Of a stretch of DNA of 64,000 nucleotides, positions 35,900-42,958 are shown in pieces. A model generated the notes under the pieces. It saw only the letters and a list, made by a program, of their open reading frames with translations. It did no database searches and had not been told where the DNA came from. The position numbers were made by a program, and so were the translations under genes. Source of the DNA: Gammaproteobacteria bacterium. GTDB lineage: Bacteria > Pseudomonadota > Gammaproteobacteria > Steroidobacterales > Steroidobacteraceae. Positions within the stretch are counted from its first letter, which is position 1; every line of letters starts with the position of its first letter. The DNA is taken from contig JAQGOC010000363.1 in assembly GCA_028293805.1 (NCBI GenBank), forward strand, positions 1 through 64,000, given 5' to 3'.

Positions 35900-36922
35900 T
35901 CAGGGGCTGTCTGGAGCACTCCCCGGGACCGGAGTGCTCGTCAGAATGTCCGCGAGAATGCGCTCTGCGGTGAGGCCCAGCGATTCTGCCTCGTAGGTGA
36001 GGCCGATACGGTGCCGCATCACGTCGGCAAAAACTTCCTGTATCGATGCAGGAGTGACGTAATCGGTCCCACGTAACCACGCAAGCGCCTTGCCGGCCTG
36101 GAATAGACCGAGACAGGCACGCGGCGATGCTCCATAAGCCAACGTCTTTTCCGCGCTGGTGGCAACCCTGCCGCCGCCGCAAGCCAGGCTCCGGGTAGCA
36201 CGCACCAGCGTGACGATGTAGGCCTGAATGGAAGCGGCAACGTGAATCCGATCGACTTCGGCGCGCAGCTTCAACAGTTCGGCGCCGCTGGAGACCGCCG
36301 AGAGCTCCGGGTGCGACGTGACATTGCCCCAGCGCCGTACCATCTGCAGCTCCTCCTCCTGGGTGGGATAGTCCAGCAGCAGTTTGAACAGGAAGCGGTC
36401 GAGCTGCGCTTCGGGCAGCGGATACGTGCCCTCCTGTTCCACCGGATTCTGCGTGGCCATGACGAGGAAGGGTTGCGGCAGCGGATGCGTAGTGCCGCCA
36501 ATGGTGACCTGCCGTTCCTGCATCGCCTCCTGCAAGGCGCTCTGGACTTTGGCCGGTGCACGATTGATCTCGTCGGCGAGCACCAGGTTGGCGAAAATCG
36601 GCCCATGGTGCGGCGAGAAACGGCCGTCGGCGGGGGAGAAGATCATCGTGCCCACGACGTCGCTCGGCAGCAGATCGGGCGTGAATTGGATGCGCTCGAA
36701 ATCCGCGCCCAGAGCTTGCGCCAGCGACTTGACCAACAGTGTCTTCGCCAATCCGGGCATGCCCTCGAGCAGGACATGGCCCCCGGTCAGCAGAGCGATC
36801 TGCAGCCGCTCCACGATCGGCAGCTGGCCCAGCACCGCCTTGCCGACTTCGGCGGACATACGGGCGGACCACTGGGCTCCTGCGGAGGGCGTCGGCACAG
36901 CCTTGACGGGCGAGGAGCTCAT
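35900..36922 (-). CDS. MoxR-family AAA+ ATPase
   Basis: The 340-residue ATPase has Walker A GMPGLAKT, Walker B LVLADEIN, a sensor motif ATQNPVEQEGTYPLPEAQLDRF with the arginine finger region, and the MoxR signature GASPRACLGLFQAGKALAWLRG. The start at 36922 (MSSSPVKAVP) fits family alignments; longer open frame upstream is not conserved. It is the first gene of a leftward operon with DUF58, VWA and M81 copy 2. The operator-promoter about 45-110 bases upstream carries the shared LysR-type dyad. Confidence 0.92.
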   Translation of the reverse strand: MSSSPVKAVPTPSAGAQWSARMSAEVGKAVLGQLPIVERLQIALLTGGHVLLEGMPGLAKTLLVKSLAQALGADFERIQFTPDLLPSDVVGTMIFSPADGRFSPHHGPIFANLVLADEINRAPAKVQSALQEAMQERQVTIGGTTHPLPQPFLVMATQNPVEQEGTYPLPEAQLDRFLFKLLLDYPTQEEELQMVRRWGNVTSHPELSAVSSGAELLKLRAEVDRIHVAASIQAYIVTLVRATRSLACGGGRVATSAEKTLAYGASPRACLGLFQAGKALAWLRGTDYVTPASIQEVFADVMRHRIGLTYEAESLGLTAERILADILTSTPVPGSAPDSP

Positions 36923-36964
36923 GGCCGCTTCAATTCCTCTTCCACTGTACGGTTCATCCCAAAG

Positions 36965-37034
36965 AAGATAGGGAGCAAGGACATCCTTAGGCCAATGAAT
37001 TGATCGAGCGTCCGCATAACCCCGCGTTATGCGG
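36965..37034 (-). promoter_or_regulatory. LysR-type operator plus promoter for MoxR-DUF58-VWA-M81
   Basis: A perfect dyad with 9-base arms (CCGCATAAC-N5-GTTATGCGG, 37012-37034) is followed leftward after 16 bases by CATTGGC (36991-36997). A -35-like TTGGCC (36990-36995) and a -10-like TATCTT (36965-36970) are 19 bases apart. The block from the dyad to the -10 closely matches the copy 1 M81 promoter. The right half of the dyad contains the stop codon of the symporter gene. Confidence 0.8.
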
Positions 37035-38289
37035 CAATCTCCACCCGGCCGGCCGTCTCCACCCCGGCGCTCAGCTCGCCTTCCCACTGCGACACGATGG
37101 CGGTGGCAATGCTGTTACCGACGACGTTGGTGGCCGAACGGCCCATGTCCAGAAAGTGATCGACTCCCAGCAGCAGCAGCAGGCCTGCTTCTGGCAGGTT
37201 GAACTGCGTAAGAGTGGCGGCGACTACGACGAGGGAGGCGCGCGGCACCCCGGCCATGCCCTTGGACGTCAGCATCAGGATGGCCAGCATCATCACCTGC
37301 TGCCCGAAACTCAAGTCGATGCCATAGGCCTGCGCGATGAACATGAGCGCAAACGCGCAATACATCATGGAGCCGTCGAGATTGAACGAATAGCCCACGG
37401 GCAGCACGAAGCTCGCCACGCGGTTACTGCAGCCAAAGCGTTCGAGCTCTTCCAGCGTGCCCGGATAGGCGGCTTCGGAGCTCGCAGTGGAAAAGGCCAG
37501 GAGCATCGGCTCGCGAATGCGGCGAACCAGCCGGAAGATGCGTCGGCCGACGACGAGCGCGCCCAGCGCTATCAGTATCAGCCAGAGCAAGGCGAGGCCC
37601 AGATAGAACTCGCCGATAAAGAGGCCGTACGCACCGATGACGCCGAGTCCCTCCTTCGCTACGGTGCTCGCTAAGGCGCCGAGCACCGCTACAGGCGCGA
37701 ACACCATTACATATCCGGTCACTTTCAACATGACGTGAGATACGGCATCCAGAGCCTCGAGCACGACGCGGCTGCGCTCACCGAGTGTTGCCATTGCCGT
37801 GCCGAAGAACAACGCGAAGATCACGATCTGTAGAATCTCATTGTGTGCCATCGCGTCGAACACACTGCTGGGCAGGGTGTGCTCGACGAAGCCGCGCAGA
37901 GTCATCGAACTGGCGCCCATGCCTGAAACGGAGCCTGCTTCGGGAAGCGGCAAGCTCAGCGCCTTGCCCGGCTCGAACAGCTGCACCAATACGAGTCCCA
38001 GCACGAGGGAGATGAGGGAGGCGAAGATGAACCAGCCGAAGGCTTTGCCACCGATGCGGCCGACCGTGGCGATGTCGCCCATCTTCGCGACGCCGACCAC
38101 GAGCGTCGAGAACACGAGGGGAGCGATGATCATCTTGATCAGCCGCAAGAAGGCGAAGGGGAGCAAATCCATGACGTCCGCGAACTGGGTTGCAGCCGCG
38201 CGGGAGGCCAGGACATGAAAGACATAGCCAAGCGCGACGCCGAGCACGAGGCTGGCAACGATGAGCACGGTGAGTCGTTTGGAGTTCAT
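37027..38289 (-). CDS. dicarboxylate/amino acid:cation symporter (GltP/DctA type)
   Basis: A 420-residue DAACS transporter. The first helix is LTVLIVASLVLGVALGYVFH. The HP1 serine-rich loop is ILLAFSTASSEAAYPGTLEEL, the NxDGS-type motif occurs in PVGYSFNLDGSMMY, and HP2 is LMLTSKGMAGVPRASLVVVAATL. VGNSIATAIVSQWEGEL is the last conserved segment. These carry glutamate, aspartate or C4-dicarboxylates with protons or sodium. Next to a racemase and the D-glutamate genes, it probably imports glutamate released in the periplasm. The stop codon lies inside the LysR-type operator of the next operon. Confidence 0.9.
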   Translation of the reverse strand: MNSKRLTVLIVASLVLGVALGYVFHVLASRAAATQFADVMDLLPFAFLRLIKMIIAPLVFSTLVVGVAKMGDIATVGRIGGKAFGWFIFASLISLVLGLVLVQLFEPGKALSLPLPEAGSVSGMGASSMTLRGFVEHTLPSSVFDAMAHNEILQIVIFALFFGTAMATLGERSRVVLEALDAVSHVMLKVTGYVMVFAPVAVLGALASTVAKEGLGVIGAYGLFIGEFYLGLALLWLILIALGALVVGRRIFRLVRRIREPMLLAFSTASSEAAYPGTLEELERFGCSNRVASFVLPVGYSFNLDGSMMYCAFALMFIAQAYGIDLSFGQQVMMLAILMLTSKGMAGVPRASLVVVAATLTQFNLPEAGLLLLLGVDHFLDMGRSATNVVGNSIATAIVSQWEGELSAGVETAGRVEIAA

Positions 38290-38428
38290 TGCGCTACGCG
38301 TTTTTCGGATGCCCTATTTTTAGCAGAGACGGCGGGAATTAGATCCGGAATCTGCAACACGCGCCCTACGCCGGGGCATGCGATCCCAACTTGACCCATC
38401 TTGGAGCAGGACTTGCGCGCAGCGGTTC

Positions 38429-39892
38429 TCAACGCCTTGGACGCGCCAGCGCCTCGGACACGCAGCGCGTTGCGAGTATTTCGGTCGGATCAACGAGCGT
38501 CGCGCGCTGCCCGCTTGCGCTCGTCAGCTCGCGACGAGGAAAGAGCAGAGGCAGTTCCGTGCACCCCAGAACGATCACTTCGGCGCCCTGGGAGATCAGG
38601 TCCTCCATCGCAGCACCGATATCGTCCAGACACTGTCCGCTCGTGAAACCGGCTTTGATACCCTCCGGCCCGTAGATCGCGGTCATCACGCGTGTCTGCA
38701 CTGCCGGCCGGGGCACGACCTCTGTCAACCCTTCCGCCTCCAGAGCCCGGCGGTAAATGCCGCTCGATATCGTGCCGTTCGTCGCCAGGAGTCCCACCTT
38801 GCGTAACGTCGGGAACGACTCCCGCACGTGGCTCACCGTGACCGTGAGCATGTTCATGATGGGAATGTCGAGGTGCGGCTGAATCCGCTCGACGAAAGCG
38901 TGCGCGGTGTTGCACGGGATCACGATGAGGTCCGCCTCGCCTGCCTGCAGCTTCTTGCACGTTGCGTACAGGGCCAGCGTAGGATCCGCTCCTGCGCCGA
39001 CTAAATGCTCGGTTCGGTCCGGGATCTGAGGATTCTGCTCTATCAGCAGCCTGAGATGGTCCTGATCGCGGCGCGCGGGCGTGTTGCGCACGAGCTTCTG
39101 CAGGAAATCCACCGTAGCCGCGGGACCCACTCCTCCAACCACGCCCAATCTGAACGGCCGTTCCGGCAGTGCGAAGCGCTCGGACACAACATACTGCGCG
39201 TACGCGCGATGCGCGTCGACAATGGGCACACTCAGGGGCCCGATCTCATGTGCGACCAGCGCCAACTCCGAGATGCCCGGCAATATGAGCTCGGCCCCTT
39301 GCTCCACCAGGTCAGCACACGCTTCACGCAGGAGCTCGAGCGGCTGCCCGTGCCGGTTCCCCCTCACGATGCCGCCCGCGCCGTATACCGCCTCCGTCAC
39401 ACCGTCCAACTCGCCATACCAGCGGGGATGCACGATCTCCAACTCATCGGACCGAAAGTAGCGCTCGAACAGGCGCTGTTGGCGCATAGGCTCCGAGGTC
39501 AGGACCCCGATGCGCCGTACGGATGAGAACTTGCTGCGGACGTGGCTGCGAAGCGCTACGAGCATGTCGGCAATGGGCAGCGGCGAGTTTGCCTGCAGCT
39601 CCTCGATGAATGTGTGACTCAAGAAGCACGGCAGGACGACAGTGCCGATCCCCCGCTCCTTGAAGCTGCCGATCATGTCGAAAACGTATAGCTTGCGTGC
39701 CGTCGTTGCGGTGCTGGGATCAGCCGCACGTGCGAAAGGACGCTGCTCGAATGCAATGTCGAAGCGGCCCGCATCCGGGTGCGCCTCGGTTGCCGCGACG
39801 AGTTTCGAGAGGAAATCGGCGCTCGCGAGGGGCCCCAGCCCACCGATGACGCCCAGCGAGCGCTCGCGCACGGCTCCGGCATGGCCTGTCAT
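38429..39892 (-). CDS. double-domain Asp/Glu racemase-family protein
   Basis: A 487-residue protein formed of two tandem Asp/Glu racemase modules (about 1-245 and 246-487). The C-terminal module has both catalytic cysteines, IVIPCNTAHAF and IVLGCTELPLL. The N-terminal module keeps the first cysteine (VVLPCFLSHTF) but reads LILPGISELAL where the second should be, so Cys is replaced by Ile. The usual NTAH residues are also lost there. One active module would suffice for racemisation while the other could regulate or bind. Family members usually dimerise with one site per subunit, so the fusion is uncommon. It lies 140 bases before the symporter. Confidence 0.82.
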   Translation of the reverse strand: MTGHAGAVRERSLGVIGGLGPLASADFLSKLVAATEAHPDAGRFDIAFEQRPFARAADPSTATTARKLYVFDMIGSFKERGIGTVVLPCFLSHTFIEELQANSPLPIADMLVALRSHVRSKFSSVRRIGVLTSEPMRQQRLFERYFRSDELEIVHPRWYGELDGVTEAVYGAGGIVRGNRHGQPLELLREACADLVEQGAELILPGISELALVAHEIGPLSVPIVDAHRAYAQYVVSERFALPERPFRLGVVGGVGPAATVDFLQKLVRNTPARRDQDHLRLLIEQNPQIPDRTEHLVGAGADPTLALYATCKKLQAGEADLIVIPCNTAHAFVERIQPHLDIPIMNMLTVTVSHVRESFPTLRKVGLLATNGTISSGIYRRALEAEGLTEVVPRPAVQTRVMTAIYGPEGIKAGFTSGQCLDDIGAAMEDLISQGAEVIVLGCTELPLLFPRRELTSASGQRATLVDPTEILATRCVSEALARPRR

Positions 39893-40005
39893 GGTTGCGC
39901 GCCAGCGAAGCGTTGCGCCGCCGTGCCGTCCCTGCCGCGGGGAAGTTGAATCATGCCCGCGGATGTTATGGACTTCGCGGTGGAACGCGATTCCGTTGCA
40001 GAATA

Positions 40006-40029
40006 GCCTTATGCGAGCCGCGCATAGGC
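40006..40029. other. hairpin-forming dyad upstream of the racemase gene
   Basis: GCCTTATGCG and CGCATAGGC form an inverted repeat with one bulged base and an AGCCG spacer. Its half-sites resemble those of the GCATAAC dyads but face the other way. It could bind the neighbouring LysR regulator or be the terminator of that gene; there is no T-run. Confidence 0.35.
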
Positions 40030-40085
40030 GCGCCAGGCGGGGTTCCCGTGCGTTCAGGGCAAACCGTGCGTTCCCTGCCGGCGCT

Positions 40086-40988
40086 TCAGTAGATGGACTT
40101 CAGATACGTCCACACACGCCCGGTCAATTCGTCTCGATTGAAGGCATCACGATACACGCGCAATTCCAGCTCGAGGGTCCAAGCGGCGCCGCCGGCCGCG
40201 ACCAGCGTACCGCTCGCCAACTCGGAGGCGATCAGGCTTTTGGGCAGCCAGGCAATGCCCTCGCCCACCAGGGCCATTCGCTTCAGCACGTCGGCCATGT
40301 CCGACTCATAGCGGGGCAGCAGAAACGCGGTACCGGCGGCGCGGGCGAGCAGGAGCGCGAAGCAGCGCCCGAAATAGGTCGTCTCCGCGTACGAAATGTG
40401 TGGCAGGGGCTGCCGCACCGTTCCCGGCAACTTGTACAGAGGGCCGGCAGAGGATTTGGGTTTGCAGACGGGCATGAGCACGTCGCGTCCCACCGTGAGG
40501 CTTTCGTACCGCGACGGGTCCAGGTGCAACGGCAGATCCGGGTGCTGATAGGCGAACATCAACTCGCAATTCCCGTTGACGAGCATCAGCACCGAGTCAT
40601 GCACGTTGGTGGGAGTAATGCGAGCGCGCAGCTCACCGAAGCGCCCGCTCAGCATATTGAGCCACTCGGGCAGGAAACTCAGAGCGATGGTATGCCCCGC
40701 AGCAATCTTGAGCCCGCTACCCGGCAAGCGCTGCTCCGTGCGGATGACAGCGCGGGTATCGATCAGCTTCTGCAGTACGTCTTCGGCGACTTCGTGAAAG
40801 AGCCGGCCTGCAGCGGTGAGCGCCGGAGGATAGCCGCTGCGATCGACGAGCTCTGCGCCAACCCACTGCTCGAGGGCTCGTATGCGACGGCTGAACCCCG
40901 ATTGCGTGATATGCCGGGCCTCGGCGGCCCTCGAGAAACTCTGGCTGTGTGCGAGGGCGATGAAGTCCTCGAGCCACTTCACTTCCAT
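40086..40988 (-). CDS. LysR-family regulator (HypT/YjiE-like)
   Basis: A 300-residue regulator. The start MEVKWLEDFIALAHSQSFSRAAEARHITQSGFSRR (read in two parts) resembles the HypT/YjiE subgroup, which begins with KWL-DFL and has SQxxFSRRIRALE. The effector domain is complete. I chose the ATG at 40988 because family alignments begin there. It is transcribed toward the racemase and symporter genes and may control them. It is a second, less likely candidate for binding the shared dyads. Confidence 0.85.
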   Translation of the reverse strand: MEVKWLEDFIALAHSQSFSRAAEARHITQSGFSRRIRALEQWVGAELVDRSGYPPALTAAGRLFHEVAEDVLQKLIDTRAVIRTEQRLPGSGLKIAAGHTIALSFLPEWLNMLSGRFGELRARITPTNVHDSVLMLVNGNCELMFAYQHPDLPLHLDPSRYESLTVGRDVLMPVCKPKSSAGPLYKLPGTVRQPLPHISYAETTYFGRCFALLLARAAGTAFLLPRYESDMADVLKRMALVGEGIAWLPKSLIASELASGTLVAAGGAAWTLELELRVYRDAFNRDELTGRVWTYLKSIY

Positions 40989-41164
40989 CTTAGGCTCCCT
41001 CGGCGCTGGCAACGTGAGACGGAAATAGTACTGCAATTGCAGCGGCCCCGGCCGGCCGCAGCGTCCCTACGGGTGCGGATGGGATGGGATCTGCGTCTAG
41101 GATTCGCCCCCCGAACCTGATTACGATAGTTCCAACCCCAATGGCCCTGTGATGCTCCCTGCCC

Positions 41165-42790
41165 ATGCCTGCCGACGTGTTGCTCGAGGGACTTCCCGAT
41201 CTCGTAGTGCTCCTGCGGCGCGACGGAACCATCGTCGCTCATAGCGGCGGACACGGCGTCGCGGACCTCAAGCCGGCTGGGGATGCGACCGGCAAGCGCA
41301 TCGAGGCCGTGTGGCCCGAATCCATGGCCGGGCTCGTGAAGCAGCTGACGCGCAAGGCGATCGCCCTTCGAACTACGACGGAATCCCGGTTTCAAGACCG
41401 TGGACGTGATTACGAGGCGCGCGTCAGCGCTCAGGGTCCCGACCGCGTGATCTGCGTCATTCGCGCGGGACTGGCCAATGCGCACGACAGTCCGTTGGAG
41501 GCCACCGACGAGCGTCCTCGGCCGCAGCTCGATCGGAGGGGCTTCCTGCAGCGCTTCAAGGAATCGATGTCGTTGGCATCGCTGCGCGAGAAGCCCATTG
41601 CCGTAGCCGTCATACACGTCGACGGAATTGCCGACATCGCGCAGATCATCGCGGCCAAGCTCTCCGAGCAGGTCATGAGCGCGGCCATACTCCGGCTTCC
41701 CGCGCACTTCGGCACCTGCGTGGGCGCGGACTCCTGGTGGTATCTAGGGCAGCTGAACGACAGCCTCCTGGCGCTCGTGCTGGAAACTTCGGACCGCGAC
41801 GCGATCGACGCCTGTCTCTCACAGGTATGCGCCAGCCTGCGTGAGCCGGTCAGCCTGGGTGAGGCCGAGTTCCACCTGACACCTTACGCGGGTGTTGCGA
41901 TTCTGGGCCAGGACGCCTCAGCGCCCAAACTTCTGCTGGATCACGCGCGCTCCGCAGCGTCCGAGGCGCGCCGCTCCGGAGCCACCCGTGTTTGCTTTTT
42001 CACCGACACCCTGAGGCTCCAGTCGCTGGCGCGGCTCGACATCGCCAGGGAGTTGCATGAGGCCATCGTCAACGGGAACGTCCGGTTTCGATATGTCGGC
42101 CGCCACGACCTTGCGACCGGTCGCCTGGTCACCTGGGTGGGCTACCTTCGCTGGCTGCATCCGCTTCGCGGGGAGATTCGTCCGGTCGAATTCCTGCGCG
42201 TGGCCGAGGCTACGGGTCTCGCCACTGCGCTGTCGCGAGCCGTCCTGACACGCTTGCAGGAAGATTTCGCCAATCTGGCGCCGCAATCGGCCGCAGATGT
42301 CCGGATCTCCTTCGGAGCCCTCCGGCATCACATCCTGCACGATGATTTCATCGCGGACATCGAGCGCTTCCTGGCGGACGGCGCCGTGCCTTGCGAGCGC
42401 CTGGAACTGCGAATTTCCGAGAAAGCCCTCATCGCCCGCGAGCCCGCGGACTTCAACTCCCTGCAACGGCTTGGGGTGCGGCTCGTCGTCGATGAAGTCG
42501 GGCGCGGCATGGGCTCGCTCGATTGGCTGGCGCGTGCGCCCATCTGGGGGCTTCAGCTCGACCGCGCCTGGACCACTGCACTGCGCACCGATGAGGTGGC
42601 GCTCAAAGTGTGCCGGGCGGGGATCGGCGTTGCCACCGCGCTGGGTCTGACGCCGATTGCAACTGGAGTTGACGATCAGGCGCAGCGCGATGCGCTTCTC
42701 GCTATCGGGTGCCGGCACGGCACGGGCGATCTTTACCGGGCCGCGGCACCAGACATAATCGAGCGCGCCAGGGCTACCGCATCGATCTGA
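41165..42790 (+). CDS. degenerate PAS-GGDEF-EAL protein
   Basis: A 541-residue protein. Residues about 5-100 look like a PAS fold (LPDLVVLLRRDGTIVAHSGG). The middle has GGDEF-like topology without a GG(D/E)EF motif. The last 250 residues follow the EAL fold, but catalytic residues are missing: TWVGYLRW stands where EALLRW should be, VDEVGRGMGSLDW replaces DDFGTGYSSL, and ATGVDDQAQR replaces AEGVE. It can be neither an active cyclase nor phosphodiesterase, so it may bind c-di-GMP or partners. No membrane segment is seen. It follows the LysR gene divergently. Confidence 0.75.
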   Translation: MPADVLLEGLPDLVVLLRRDGTIVAHSGGHGVADLKPAGDATGKRIEAVWPESMAGLVKQLTRKAIALRTTTESRFQDRGRDYEARVSAQGPDRVICVIRAGLANAHDSPLEATDERPRPQLDRRGFLQRFKESMSLASLREKPIAVAVIHVDGIADIAQIIAAKLSEQVMSAAILRLPAHFGTCVGADSWWYLGQLNDSLLALVLETSDRDAIDACLSQVCASLREPVSLGEAEFHLTPYAGVAILGQDASAPKLLLDHARSAASEARRSGATRVCFFTDTLRLQSLARLDIARELHEAIVNGNVRFRYVGRHDLATGRLVTWVGYLRWLHPLRGEIRPVEFLRVAEATGLATALSRAVLTRLQEDFANLAPQSAADVRISFGALRHHILHDDFIADIERFLADGAVPCERLELRISEKALIAREPADFNSLQRLGVRLVVDEVGRGMGSLDWLARAPIWGLQLDRAWTTALRTDEVALKVCRAGIGVATALGLTPIATGVDDQAQRDALLAIGCRHGTGDLYRAAAPDIIERARATASI

Positions 42791-42851
42791 CGCAATCGAA
42801 CGAATGCGGACCCGCCGGCAGCCGATTTGACAGACCCATTATGCGACGCCC

Positions 42852-42895
42852 GTCACAATCGGGGCCCGAATGGGTGAGGTTCGTTCGGGCGTGAC
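42852..42895 (+). terminator. nested hairpin between the degenerate EAL and S8 protease genes
   Basis: GTCAC/GTGAC encloses GCCCGAA/TTCGGGC. The downstream bases are CTTTG, so the T-run is poor. It may terminate the upstream gene or form part of the protease leader. Confidence 0.35.
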
Positions 42896-42958
42896 CTTTG
42901 ATGCATTGCCGTGAAATGCGCAGCACACGGACCGCGGAAATCCGAAATTACGGGGATC

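Noticed and set aside
40006..40029. A further member of the GCATAAC-N5-GTTATGC operator set
   Set aside because: The half-sites face the opposite way, and there is no CATTGGC block or -10 at the expected distance.
42827..42859. A sigma-70 promoter beginning with TTGACA before the S8 protease
   Set aside because: No acceptable -10 lies 16-19 bases downstream; the nearest (CACAAT) is 21 bases away.
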